Positions 7,770-15,843 of a stretch of DNA of 64,000 nt are shown here, piece after piece. Source of the stretch: a virus. Made by a program: the position numbers and the translations under genes. The DNA is taken from positions 62,001 to 126,000 of IMG/VR virus record IMGVR_UViG_3300044568_004391. One strand, written 5' to 3'. The notes under the pieces were generated by a model. It did no database searches. It saw nothing but the letters and a program-made list of their open reading frames with translations, and was not told the DNA's origin. Position 1 is the stretch's first letter. Each line of letters opens with the position of its first letter.

Positions 7770-8813
7770 ATGAAAGTAAAATTGGAATACATTTGGTTGG
7801 ATGGTTATGAACCAGAACCAAACCTAAGAAGTAAAGTCAAAGTTGTTGATGCAAAGAGACAGCAAGGAGTTGATCGAGATGTTTTTGGTATTGAACTTAA
7901 AGATTGTCCTGAATGGTCTTTTGATGGATCTTCCACCAATCAAGCGGAAGGTCACTTCTCTGATTGTGTCCTTAAACCTGTTTCCCTTTATCCTAATCCA
8001 CTAAACAAAGGAGTTATACCATCCTACTTTGTGATGTGTGAAGTTTATCTTCCTGATGGAACCCCTCATCCTTCAAATACGAGATCATCTATTGAAACAG
8101 AGGATGAAGATCTTTGGTTCGGTTTTGAACAAGAATATACTCTTGTAAAGGACGGAAGACCTTTGGGTTTCCCAAACAATGGTTATCCCGCTCCACAAGG
8201 AAAATACTACTGTGGTGTAGGTAATGGACAGGTCAACGGAAGAACTTTTGTTGATGAGCATTTGGAGATGTGTGTATACGCAGGGATTGATATTACAGGA
8301 ACCAACGCTGAGGTGATGCTCGGACAATGGGAATATCAGGTCTTCAGTAAGGGGAAGAAAAAAGCAGGTGATGATCTTTGGATCACACGATATATTTTGG
8401 AACAGATGTCCGAGAACTACGGATTTAAAATTGAATTCCACCCCAAACCTGTTCAAGGTGATTGGAATGGATCGGGACTTCACTGTAACTTCTCAAACAA
8501 GAGGATGAGAGAAAATGGTAGTAAGGAATATTTTGAGGGAATCTTCAAACAATTTGAGGATAGACACTGGTTACATATTGAAAACTATGGATCAGACAAC
8601 AACCTTCGTTTGACAGGAAAACACGAAACACAACATATCTCCAAATTCAGTTGGGGTGTATCAAATCGTGGAGCGTCAATCAGAGTTCCATTGAATACTA
8701 CACATAATAATTGGGCGAGTGGGTATTTGGAAGATCGTAGACCTGCTTCTCACGCTGATCCATATAAGATTGTGAAAGTAATTTCAGATTCTTTGGATTT
8801 AGTTGAAGTTTGA
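7770..8813 (+). CDS. glnII: Glutamine synthetase, type II (GSII)
   Basis: Makes glutamine from glutamate, ammonia and ATP. 347 residues, the usual length for the eukaryote-like GSII form. Visible signatures: WSFDGSSTNQAEG near residue 48, GFEQEYTL (metal-binding Glu), GQWEYQ, NGSGLHCN, NLRLTGKHET and EDRRPASHADPY near the C-terminus. All active-site motifs look intact. It stands alone between the transglycosylase and the promoters of the large RNA. GSII is known in some Bacteroidota; in a phage it would be an auxiliary gene for nitrogen supply (inference). Confidence 0.95.
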   Translation: MKVKLEYIWLDGYEPEPNLRSKVKVVDAKRQQGVDRDVFGIELKDCPEWSFDGSSTNQAEGHFSDCVLKPVSLYPNPLNKGVIPSYFVMCEVYLPDGTPHPSNTRSSIETEDEDLWFGFEQEYTLVKDGRPLGFPNNGYPAPQGKYYCGVGNGQVNGRTFVDEHLEMCVYAGIDITGTNAEVMLGQWEYQVFSKGKKKAGDDLWITRYILEQMSENYGFKIEFHPKPVQGDWNGSGLHCNFSNKRMRENGSKEYFEGIFKQFEDRHWLHIENYGSDNNLRLTGKHETQHISKFSWGVSNRGASIRVPLNTTHNNWASGYLEDRRPASHADPYKIVKVISDSLDLVEV

Positions 8814-8815
8814 GC

Positions 8816-8846
8816 TTGACAAACCGAAAAAAAGTTCATACATTTG
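8816..8846 (+). promoter_or_regulatory. Bacteroidota sigma-A-type promoter P1
   Basis: TTG (8816-8818), 20 nt spacer, TACATTTG (8839-8846), matching the Bacteroidota TTTG / TAnnTTTG pattern. The -33 region TTGACAAACCGAAAA is nearly repeated at P2. Confidence 0.75.
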
Positions 8847-8890
8847 TAATCCAAACCGAACGAGGTTAGGGTTTTTTCACGAAAACGATA

Positions 8891-8897
8891 TATTTAT
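8891..8897 (+). promoter_or_regulatory. TATTTAT late-type motif between P1 and P2
   Basis: TATTTAT inside the palindrome GATATATTTATATATC, upstream of the large RNA; the same motif precedes many protein genes here. Confidence 0.4.
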
Positions 8898-8926
8898 ATA
8901 TCACAGAAAAAAATAGGGGATTTCAC

Positions 8927-8957
8927 TTGACAAAACGAAAATTAAGTTGTAGTTTTG
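8927..8957 (+). promoter_or_regulatory. Bacteroidota sigma-A-type promoter P2
   Basis: TTG (8927-8929), 20 nt spacer, TAGTTTTG (8950-8957). It places a transcript start near 8963, at the beginning of the structured RNA. Confidence 0.75.
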
Positions 8958-8962
8958 TCCTC

Positions 8963-9796
8963 TGAAATTAGAGTTCTTTGATTAAAACCTTTTATTGATG
9001 GTTTAAACGGTTGGCGGCTTAGCGTCGTTAGATAACCCCGGCGACGGGAATAAAGGGTCGGAATTCAGATCTAGCAATCTGATTATATGACCGCAGAACA
9101 TTAGGTGTTCTGACAACTAAGCAAATTACCTACGATAGAAACCCTAAGGGCAACTGCTAAGGGGGTTCTATTATCCTGAGTCCGTGGAATATCAGGGTTG
9201 AGGTGGTGACACCAATAGGAAAAGGTAAAGATGACGGTTCGAAACAACCTGCCAGTTGTTTGAGGGCTGAGCATCAGTCTGAGGGGCATCCGATGGAAAA
9301 TTAATCCGACGTTGTCCTGAAAGGCCGTGAGTGGGCAGACTCACAGAGAGTAGTGTGGTATTCCGTGTTCAAAAGATATGGAGTCACACCGACAGCGCTA
9401 CTTTCCATTTCCACATTTGCTAATTTAATACTTAAATTAAGCAAAAGTCTGTCGGCGTTGTAAACGAAAGGTGTCTAAAACTTCAGACCGTGAGGTCAAT
9501 GAAGTCTCAGATAAGACCGCAAGTCTTTCTGAGTTGATTGTGAAAGTTCTAGTAGGTCGGCCAACCTTTAGTGAGTGAAAACTCAATAGAAACGAGTATT
9601 AGTCGAGTGGTTTACAACGATACGAGTGGTTACCGATAGTAACCGACACTGATCTGATATCACGGGCAATCGTGATGGACAAGTTGGCAACCTGTCGTGG
9701 GGTACACCAACGAAAGACAGATCACTCAAGCGTGTAGTCTCAGCGCAAACTTAAAGAATCCCCTTACCTTAACCGTAGTTGGTTAAGGTTTTTTTT
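8963..9796 (+). ncRNA. Large structured RNA (GOLLD/ROOL size class)
   Basis: About 830 nt without a plausible gene, GC-richer than its surroundings, between two promoters and a strong terminator. Local hairpins visible by eye: 9066-9081, 9094-9112 (CAGAACA/TGTTCTG), 9416-9445 (TTTGCTAATTTAA arm), enclosed by CCGACAG 9389-9395 with CTGTCGG 9449-9455, 9486-9497 (GACC-GTGA-GGTC), 9506-9533, 9628-9644 and 9659-9676. GNRA-type loops such as GTGA suggest tertiary contacts. Size, ornate folding and a phage-like setting fit GOLLD best (about 800 nt); ROOL and OLE RNAs are shorter. I see no RNase P, tmRNA, rRNA or group I/II intron hallmark. The family assignment is inference; that it is a structured transcript is well supported. 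Confidence 0.75.
9767..9796 (+). terminator. Terminator of the large RNA
   Basis: CCTTAACC / GGTTAAGG stem, loop GTAGTT, then eight T. Confidence 0.92.
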
Positions 9797-9827
9797 GCCC
9801 TATTGACTCAAAACAAAAAAAGTTGTA

Positions 9828-9834
9828 TATTTAT
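9828..9834 (+). promoter_or_regulatory. TATTTAT motif before gene 9858
   Basis: TATTTAT 23 nt before the ATG. The same stretch also reads TTG-N19-like followed by TATATTTA, so a sigma-A reading is possible. Confidence 0.4.
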
Positions 9835-9857
9835 TTATAGTTAATACATTTTATGAA

Positions 9858-10019
9858 ATGAATAATTTAACTGACGAAGATGAAGACCTCTCCTACATTT
9901 GGGGTGGTGGTAAGAAAATTAAAAAACCCAAGAAAAATCAAAAACCGACTGATGGATTTTGGGAAGATGAGTATTACGAATCGGATCAGAAGAAAGGAAG
10001 AGGTAAAAAAAAGTTTTGA
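9858..10019 (+). CDS. Small charged protein, unknown function
   Basis: 53 residues: an acidic N-terminus (NLTDEDEDLSYIWGGG), a Lys/Pro-rich middle and a basic C-terminus ending KKGRGKKKF. Such charge-segregated small proteins often bind nucleic acid, but no family is recognised. It directly follows the large RNA terminator and has its own upstream TATTTAT motif. The gene is short but the reading frame is clean and the codon use matches its neighbours. Confidence 0.6.
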   Translation: MNNLTDEDEDLSYIWGGGKKIKKPKKNQKPTDGFWEDEYYESDQKKGRGKKKF

Positions 10020-10045
10020 AGTTTGAGTAAAATAGCTTATCTTTG
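10015..10045 (+). promoter_or_regulatory. Bacteroidota sigma-A-type promoter
   Basis: TTTG (10015-10018), 19 nt, TATCTTTG (10038-10045), 17 nt before the ATG at 10063. Confidence 0.75.
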
Positions 10046-10062
10046 TATCAAACGAAGATAAG

Positions 10063-10329
10063 ATGACTCAAAAACAAATCTCCATCCTCCATCCTAAACA
10101 CGGATCAATCTTGAGTGAGTCGTTTGTTGACGATGTTCAATTCAAACTTTTCCTCAAGTCCGTCAACGGATGTTTGTCCTTGAAACGAGATCTGACGTTC
10201 TACGATGGTAACCACTTCCTCATACACATCCCGTATGTTGTATTGAAGTCTTCAATCGTTACAACAAAAGTTGAGACAATCACACCTGGAAAGGTTTTGA
10301 TTGAATCGGCTTTGGAAAAGAGCCACTGA
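10063..10329 (+). CDS. Hypothetical protein
   Basis: 88 residues, no recognised domain; predicted alpha/beta with FLIHIPYVVLKSSIV as the most hydrophobic stretch, too polar for a clear membrane segment. It has a good host-type promoter just upstream and a strong terminator 36 nt downstream, so it forms a single-gene unit. The presence of its own host-type promoter suggests early or constitutive expression if this is a phage (inference). Confidence 0.65.
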   Translation: MTQKQISILHPKHGSILSESFVDDVQFKLFLKSVNGCLSLKRDLTFYDGNHFLIHIPYVVLKSSIVTTKVETITPGKVLIESALEKSH

Positions 10330-10364
10330 GCGTAGGACCAAGGTGGAGTGCCTTAATCGGCCCT

Positions 10365-10395
10365 AAAGTCCAGAGAAATCTGGACTTTTTCTTTT
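10365..10395 (+). terminator. Rho-independent terminator
   Basis: AAAGTCCAGA / TCTGGACTTT with GAAA loop, then T-rich tail. The 35 nt before it also contain a small AAGG/CCTT hairpin. Confidence 0.9.
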
Positions 10396-10402
10396 TATGA
10401 TA

Positions 10403-10409
10403 TATTTAT
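10403..10409 (+). promoter_or_regulatory. TATTTAT late-type promoter motif
   Basis: TATTTAT ending 17 nt before the ATG at 10427, just after a terminator. Confidence 0.55.
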
Positions 10410-10426
10410 AGTCAAATGATTTAAAA

Positions 10427-10738
10427 ATGGCAAAATTCGTTATTACCCAAAAACAACTTGACTATATAGTTGAAAATGTTAAAAAAGATAAGTTGAATGA
10501 AGATTCAGATGGTAGTTATATGGCGAAACAACAATTGTTTGTAATTGCTACTATGGCTTATAAGATGTGGGAGATGTTGGACGACAACGCACAACTTGAG
10601 GATTGGATGGAAAGTAAAATCGCTCAGTGTGAACAAAGTGTAAGTTCTGTAGTTAAGGCTTATTTGTATGACGAATTTGATGCCGAATTAAAGGGAATGG
10701 ACACCTTGAGTTATGATGATTTGGTGATAGGACAATAA
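10427..10738 (+). CDS. Tagged helical protein of a marine-phage family
   Basis: 103 residues. The N-terminal segment ends in KLNE at residues 22-25, the (L/I)-x-E pattern. The rest (YMAKQQLFVIATMAYKMWEM, then LEDWMESKIAQCEQSVSSVV) matches by memory a helical family common in uncultured marine phages, where the form without a tag starts at an equivalent Met. That makes the tag look like an addition to a known domain. Function unknown. Own upstream TATTTAT motif and own terminator. Confidence 0.75.
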   Translation: MAKFVITQKQLDYIVENVKKDKLNEDSDGSYMAKQQLFVIATMAYKMWEMLDDNAQLEDWMESKIAQCEQSVSSVVKAYLYDEFDAELKGMDTLSYDDLVIGQ

Positions 10739-10756
10739 TCAAAAGATTTAGAAAGA

Positions 10757-10785
10757 AATCGACCTCAAACGGTCGATTTTTTTTT
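10757..10785 (+). terminator. Rho-independent terminator
   Basis: AATCGACC / GGTCGATT stem followed by a run of T. Confidence 0.88.
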
Positions 10786-10844
10786 GTTTAAACATTTGAT
10801 AAGATCCTAATATTTGAGTATAATTAGAAGTAATTTATAAATTA

Positions 10845-11861
10845 ATGATTAATTTCGCAGACATTATTGTTGATCTTCAGGCGGGTGACACAGGTAAAGG
10901 GAAAGTGGCTCATGCACTTGCAAAAACAAACGACTACACACATGTTATTAGGTATAACGGAGGTGGTAATGCGGGTCACACCGTTTACCATGACGGAGAA
11001 AAAGTAGTAACCCATTTCATACCAGTTGGGGTTCTTTATAACATCCCTTCCATTATTGGACCAGGATGTGTCGTTGATCCAATCAAATTGGAGATGGAAC
11101 TCGATGATTTAACAAAGGTAAATCCAAGAGTTAGAGAATTTCTTTTTATTGATCGTGGAGTCCATATTATAACAGAACAACACAAAGAAGAGGATGGTAA
11201 AGATTTCAAAATCGGAACAACTAAAACAGGAAATGGTCCGGCTTATGTGGATAAGTACAATAGAAGTGGAATCAGATATGAAAATTATGTGACAATCAAC
11301 AATCCTTCCAACAACTACCTTTGTGATATTTATGACATTTTATTTTCTCAAGAGGATGTTAAAATTCTTTTCGAAGGTGCTCAGGGTTTTGAGTTGGATA
11401 TTGATTGGGGTGATTATCCGTTTGTCACATCTTCTCATTGTACGGCGGGTAGTGCTTGTTTGAATGGTGTATCACCCAAATACATCAGAGACATTTATGG
11501 TATTTCAAAAGCATATGTTACTTATGTAGGTGCAAAAGAATTTGAGGGTGGTCTTGATATTTTTCAGAAAATCAGAGAAGTTGGAAATGAATATGGGGCA
11601 ACTACAGGAAGACCAAGACAAGTTAATTGGTTGAATTTAGATAATTTAATCAAAGGATCCAACATCAACGGTGTTACGAAATTAATTATTAATAAAATTG
11701 ATGTATTGGAAAAAATAAACTACTATTGTTTGATTTATTTAGGTGAGGAAATTATTTTTGACAAAAAATTAGAATTCAAAAATTTTATTCACCAAACACT
11801 TATTGAAAAGTGTCCTCTAATTCAAGAAGTAATTTTTAGCTATACACCTTACGAGATATGA
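10845..11861 (+). CDS. Adenylosuccinate synthetase / PurZ-like enzyme
   Basis: 338 residues, about 90 shorter than bacterial PurA and close to phage PurZ length. Motifs: VDLQAGDTGKGK near residue 9, GGGNAGHTVYHDGEK, IGTTKTGNGPAYVDKYNRSG, FEGAQGFELDIDWGDYPFVTSS split across two strands, GATTGRPRQVNW and NKIDVLE. The catalytic Asp of PurA (in GDEGKGK) is kept here as GDTGKGK; from memory, PurZ enzymes that make 2-aminoadenine (base Z) have Ser there. It could thus be a compact PurA or a PurZ-family member with PurA chemistry. No DatZ or MazZ partner gene is in the window. The small gene 11858 overlaps its stop by ATGA. Confidence 0.85.
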   Translation: MINFADIIVDLQAGDTGKGKVAHALAKTNDYTHVIRYNGGGNAGHTVYHDGEKVVTHFIPVGVLYNIPSIIGPGCVVDPIKLEMELDDLTKVNPRVREFLFIDRGVHIITEQHKEEDGKDFKIGTTKTGNGPAYVDKYNRSGIRYENYVTINNPSNNYLCDIYDILFSQEDVKILFEGAQGFELDIDWGDYPFVTSSHCTAGSACLNGVSPKYIRDIYGISKAYVTYVGAKEFEGGLDIFQKIREVGNEYGATTGRPRQVNWLNLDNLIKGSNINGVTKLIINKIDVLEKINYYCLIYLGEEIIFDKKLEFKNFIHQTLIEKCPLIQEVIFSYTPYEI

Positions 11862-12043
11862 AATGGAATTTAGTGATCAACCAGTTTAACAGATCCGACG
11901 AGGAATTTTACCTACTTCCCTGGATCAAGTTTTTCAACATTATGAATTTTCAAACTGAGGAGGGATATGAATCTCCTTTGGTAGGATTTGAATTTGGTCT
12001 TTTCAAATTTTATTATACCTTTGCAATTCAGAAGACCTATTAG
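11858..12043 (+). CDS. Small hypothetical protein
   Basis: 61 residues, rich in aromatic residues (Phe, Tyr, Trp), including FYLLPWIKFFNIMNF and FEFGLFKFYYTFAI. No family recognised. The ATGA overlap with the synthetase gene supports coupled translation and a real gene. Confidence 0.6.
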   Translation: MKWNLVINQFNRSDEEFYLLPWIKFFNIMNFQTEEGYESPLVGFEFGLFKFYYTFAIQKTY

Positions 12044-12097
12044 GACTTTTGATCTTGATTTATTAACTCTAAATTATACTATTAAAAATAAAAACAT

Positions 12098-13501
12098 ATG
12101 AATCGTTTCATCTCTTTTCTTGTTCTGATGTTTATGAGTACTTTTGTGTATTCACAAAAAAACACACCTTTTGGATGTATAACCTTTGGAGAAAATAAAA
12201 ACATTTTACCGATGGGTAGGTTGAAATCCAAATCAACCAATACACCCAAAGAAATCAGATTGGTATTTCACGTTTGTTATACTGACGCGATTCCATTGAG
12301 TGAAATTCCTGTTGAATCAATATATGGTGCGATTGATCAAGCCAATGTAGATTTCGAGGGAACTAACATCAGTTTTGTTTATGCAGGTCATGATTATATC
12401 AATATCCGAGAGTTCGCTTGGCACGACTCATTTGTCTCAGGTCAAGTTTGTTTCCCAACTTATAGAACTCAATCAACAATGATTTCTAACAAATACGCTT
12501 GGGATATTTCAGAGTATTGTAATGTTTATATTATCCCTAAAATGTGTTCCACTATCTTGGGATATGCCTTTATCACATATGGACCTGCAAATAAAGATGA
12601 CGGGGTTTGGGTTAAGACCGAGTCTTTTGGGTATGGACCTTGGCCACACGTAAACCCGAAGTATGTGGAAAACGAAACCTTTAGTCATGAGCTCGGTCAC
12701 TACTGTGGATTGTTTCACGTATTCAATAACACATCGTATTGTGGACAACAAGAGGCAAACATACCTTGTGAATATGAAGGTGATTTTGTATGTGATACTC
12801 CACCCACCAAACTCGCAAGAGGATGTCCTTCCTACCCTGTTGGATCATATTGTCCTGAAGTAAATTACGATGGTGGAGTTCCATATCGTGCGAACAACCA
12901 CATGGACTATTGTCCTGAACAATGTAGAGATGTATTTACTCCAGGTCAGATAGACCGAATGCATAGAATGTTGGACTTCCAAAGATATGAGTTATACACA
13001 GAAGAGCAAGTAACACCCTTCTGTTTGGGTGATTTCGATAAGAACGGAATGATTGGAACTGGTGATCTGTTGATTATATTGTCCCATTATGGTTGTGTGG
13101 AATGTGACTATGAGGAAGGAGATATGAATATGGATGCACTTGTTAATGTTTTGGACTTAAACTTCTTGTTGGCTTTTTGGGGTGATGTTTGTGGTGACGG
13201 GGTAGGACAGATCCAAGCCAAAAGATCAGGACCTCAACCCGAATTAGAAGATCCTTTCGAGATTATCAGTAACTATGATTTTCCTGAACGAGGAACTCCC
13301 ACGAAAGAAAAAGATCGTGAAGAAAAAAAGGAAGAACCTTCTTTTGGTCTTATGAATTTGGTAAAAGAAATTAAAAAAACGGCCCAATTTAAATTGGAAG
13401 AAATTGATGAACTTGATTTGAATACGTTATTTTCTGAATATGGTGTTGATAGTTTGATTGTGAATATCAACGAAGATGAGAAAATTGTGATTGAACGATA
13501 A
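12098..13501 (+). CDS. Secreted M43 (pappalysin-type) metalloprotease with dockerin-like repeats
   Basis: 467 residues. A signal peptide (FISFLVLMFMSTFVYS, then QKN) leads to a zinc protease domain with HELGHYCGLFH near residue 198 and a Met-turn NHMDYC near residue 268, the metzincin/M43 arrangement. After it come two calcium-binding dockerin-like loops (DFDKNGMIGTGDLLIILSHY and DMNMDALVNVLDLNFLLAF). The last 100 residues are a charged tail (EKDREEKKEEPSFG) without a recognisable T9SS signal. It is one of three M43 proteases in the window. A role in degrading host or environmental protein is likely; the specific target is unknown. Confidence 0.9.
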   Translation: MNRFISFLVLMFMSTFVYSQKNTPFGCITFGENKNILPMGRLKSKSTNTPKEIRLVFHVCYTDAIPLSEIPVESIYGAIDQANVDFEGTNISFVYAGHDYINIREFAWHDSFVSGQVCFPTYRTQSTMISNKYAWDISEYCNVYIIPKMCSTILGYAFITYGPANKDDGVWVKTESFGYGPWPHVNPKYVENETFSHELGHYCGLFHVFNNTSYCGQQEANIPCEYEGDFVCDTPPTKLARGCPSYPVGSYCPEVNYDGGVPYRANNHMDYCPEQCRDVFTPGQIDRMHRMLDFQRYELYTEEQVTPFCLGDFDKNGMIGTGDLLIILSHYGCVECDYEEGDMNMDALVNVLDLNFLLAFWGDVCGDGVGQIQAKRSGPQPELEDPFEIISNYDFPERGTPTKEKDREEKKEEPSFGLMNLVKEIKKTAQFKLEEIDELDLNTLFSEYGVDSLIVNINEDEKIVIER

Positions 13502-13516
13502 CAAATCATTTTACAT

Positions 13517-14449
13517 ATGAAATACATCATCACGGGTGCTTATGGATTTATCGGATCCGAGTTTTTGAAACGGGTTTATCGTGAAAACGAATTCTCCGAA
13601 ATTATTGTTGTTGATTCCGTCACCTATGCTGCGGACAAATCAAGGATTCCAATTCAGATTTTGAGAGATCAGAGGGTTACATTTCTTGAGATGGACATCT
13701 GTGACCTGACTTACGATATGATCGGCGATTTTGAATATCTTGTGAACTTTGCGGCTGAAACTCACGTGGACAACTCTATAGAAAATGGTTTTCCTTTTAT
13801 GAAAACAAATGTTCAAGGGGTTTATAACCTTTTGGAAGTTTCAAGGAAATCCAAAACCTTGAAGAAGTTTGTTCAAATATCTACGGATGAAGTCTACGGT
13901 GATGTGAAAGATAAGTTTTGTTCGAACGAAAAGGATATATTGAATCCAAGTTCATATTATTCGGCAACTAAAGCTAGTGCCGATCTTTTGGTTCAATCCG
14001 CTCACAGAACATATGGTGTTCCATATCTTATCACACGATCCTGTAATAATTTCGGTGGGCTTCAAAATGCGGAGAAGTTTATCCCGAAGGTGATCGATTG
14101 TATCAAATCCAACAAACCAATCCCTATTTATGGTGATGGAAACCAGCTTCGGGTTTGGATTTCTGTTGAGGAGAATGCTGACGTAATTTTCAAACTCACC
14201 ACCTATGATGATTGTGTAAATGAGATTATCAATGTCGGTTCCGAACATCAACGAACCAACAACGAGATTGTAAAGATGATTTCAACCAACTTATTCAGAG
14301 AACCAACCATCTATTATGTCCAAGATCGGTTGGGTCACGATGAGGAATATAATTTGGATTTGTGTAAACTAAAAAGTTTGGAATTTGAATTGGATATTTG
14401 TGTTGATGAATTCCAAACTCCCGAAGATTATTTCCAAGAAAATCTATAA
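13517..14449 (+). CDS. dTDP-glucose 4,6-dehydratase-like (RmlB family)
   Basis: Extended short-chain dehydrogenase of 310 residues. It has the NAD motif GAYGFIGS near residue 7, AETHVDNS, the TDEVYG catalytic loop, YSATKAS (YxxxK) and, near the C-terminus, DRLGHDEEYNLD, which resembles the RmlB signature DRPGHDxRYAID. It would convert a nucleotide-glucose to the 4-keto-6-deoxy sugar. The other sugar genes are 30 kb away; the next gene here is glycosyltransferase-like. A terminator follows directly. Confidence 0.88.
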   Translation: MKYIITGAYGFIGSEFLKRVYRENEFSEIIVVDSVTYAADKSRIPIQILRDQRVTFLEMDICDLTYDMIGDFEYLVNFAAETHVDNSIENGFPFMKTNVQGVYNLLEVSRKSKTLKKFVQISTDEVYGDVKDKFCSNEKDILNPSSYYSATKASADLLVQSAHRTYGVPYLITRSCNNFGGLQNAEKFIPKVIDCIKSNKPIPIYGDGNQLRVWISVEENADVIFKLTTYDDCVNEIINVGSEHQRTNNEIVKMISTNLFREPTIYYVQDRLGHDEEYNLDLCKLKSLEFELDICVDEFQTPEDYFQENL

Positions 14450-14457
14450 AAAAATAA

Positions 14458-14483
14458 AACCTCTCCTTTGAGAGGTTTTTTCT
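14458..14483 (+). terminator. Rho-independent terminator
   Basis: AACCTCTC / GAGAGGTT stem, CTTT loop, then T-run. The 170 bases to the next gene hold nothing I recognise. Confidence 0.88.
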
Positions 14484-14659
14484 TATATTCAATTTCGGTA
14501 AAAAAAAGGGAATGAAACATTGAATATATTTCGAAAGTAGACAGATTATGTAAAATGTAAAGTAAATTTAATGATAAATATAATCTTATCTTTTGATTTA
14601 CAAGCAAGGACAACTCTTTTATCTTTATTCAAGAATAAAATGAAAGAATTGAAATAGTG

Positions 14660-15289
14660 ATGACCACTTTAATTACATTTAATAGAGACGATTCTCCTGT
14701 TACGGAGAATTTTTTATCATATTACAATAGATTTGTAGATAGAATTGAGATATGGGATATATCCTCTGACAGTAACGCAGTGAAATTCGTGGGGACAGAC
14801 AAAGTCAAAGTTGTAGCTTTGGCGGAAGGGTATAGGAATGACAACGGATTGATCCAACTCATGTCAACAGAATGGAAAATAATCAGAAACGAAAACGACA
14901 TCATGATTGTTGTGGAACCCGATGAATATATCCATTCAAGAAACTACGATGCGATTATCAGATTGAATAAAGACAATCACAGTTTAATTGAACCAACAGG
15001 ATTTCAAGTTTATGTGGACAGAGATTTTGATTTCAATTTTGATAACAAAGAGATATACGGTAAAGTGGATGGAAATTATACCAAACCTGTAATCGTATTT
15101 GTTAAGAACTTGTTGAAACTAAAATTCACACCTCAATTTAAATTGATTGATTCAATCAAATCCCTCAATGGACAAAAAGCACTGAGGAATACTTCTTCAC
15201 CTTTAAGTTTTCCAGTAAAACTACTAAAAGTAAGATACAACGATGAACTTACAGAAGAAGAAAAGAACAAAAAAATTAGGATTATTTAA
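14660..15289 (+). CDS. Glycosyltransferase-like (GT-A fold) protein
   Basis: 209 residues from ATG 14660. The N-terminal half (TLITFNRDDSPVTENFLSYY, then RIEIWDISSDSN) and a later VVEPDEYIHSR, a possible DxD-type metal site, resemble glycosyltransferases that act on short glycans. The C-terminal half is not recognised. GTG 14657 precedes the ATG directly. No transmembrane segment. Moderate certainty on fold, low on reaction. Confidence 0.55.
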   Translation: MTTLITFNRDDSPVTENFLSYYNRFVDRIEIWDISSDSNAVKFVGTDKVKVVALAEGYRNDNGLIQLMSTEWKIIRNENDIMIVVEPDEYIHSRNYDAIIRLNKDNHSLIEPTGFQVYVDRDFDFNFDNKEIYGKVDGNYTKPVIVFVKNLLKLKFTPQFKLIDSIKSLNGQKALRNTSSPLSFPVKLLKVRYNDELTEEEKNKKIRII

Positions 15290-15311
15290 TTTAAACATCT
15301 AATTTTGTAAT

Positions 15312-15488
15312 ATGTCAAATAAAGAAACTTACCAAAAAATCCTCGAACAATTAGAGGATATGAGAAAGGAGGGTTATACGATTATGAACCACGATTTCAG
15401 AGCTCTTTGTGAGATGAGGAATGAACTCAAACGTAAAATTGACAACAGCGAACCGAGTAGGGACTACAAGAAATTTATGGAGGACTGA
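15312..15488 (+). CDS. Small hypothetical protein
   Basis: 58 residues, helical and charged (ETYQKILEQLEDMRKEGYTI, then CEMRNELKRKIDNSE). Good start 22 nt after the previous stop, and the next gene begins 13 nt after its end. Coiled-coil-like heptads are possible. No family recognised. Confidence 0.6.
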   Translation: MSNKETYQKILEQLEDMRKEGYTIMNHDFRALCEMRNELKRKIDNSEPSRDYKKFMED

Positions 15489-15501
15489 AGTATTTAATAG
15501 T

Positions 15502-15843
15502 ATGGAGGAAAAAATCAAAAAACTATTGGATTCTCATCTTGATGAGTATAATGTAACATATACAATAACAAATTATAACAATAATTATAGGATTTTGTTT
15601 GATATTGACGGAGAAATTATTGCGTTTTATTCTTTTTTCTCTTATAATGATAAGATTGAATCTTTTTTCGATCAGTCCTTTTTTTGGTTTTTAGGTTTAT
15701 TATCCGAAGAAGACCAACTATTTGCATCAAAATACTTTTTAACAAAATATGTACCACCATATTCACCAGACTTTCCAAAAGCTGTACATAAAAGGTGGAA
15801 TATTTCTGATGTTATTTTTGGTGGATTAACAGATTTGAGTTGA
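15502..15843 (+). CDS. Hypothetical protein
   Basis: 113 residues from ATG 15502; the longer frame from 15421 overlaps the preceding small gene and is unlikely. Aromatic-rich (YSFFSYNDKIESFFDQSFFW) with no clear membrane segment or motif. Lies between small genes and umuD-like; may be co-transcribed with the repair genes. Confidence 0.6.
   Translation: MEEKIKKLLDSHLDEYNVTYTITNYNNNYRILFDIDGEIIAFYSFFSYNDKIESFFDQSFFWFLGLLSEEDQLFASKYFLTKYVPPYSPDFPKAVHKRWNISDVIFGGLTDLS

Noticed and set aside
9101-9289. Minus-strand 62-codon frame inside the large RNA
   Set aside because: Overlaps stable hairpins of the structured RNA, has no start signal or family-like pattern, and the region has promoters and a terminator for the opposite strand.
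8963-9796. Group I or group II intron, RNase P or tmRNA as identity of the large RNA
   Set aside because: No interrupted gene flanks it, no domain-V-like or P7-like core, no conserved RNase P box and no tRNA-like ends were found by eye.
10063-10329. Counting the gene at 10063 as tagged because of ILSES near residue 16
   Set aside because: The N-terminus lacks the amphipathic tag pattern and the gene has a host-type promoter, so the short match is likely chance.
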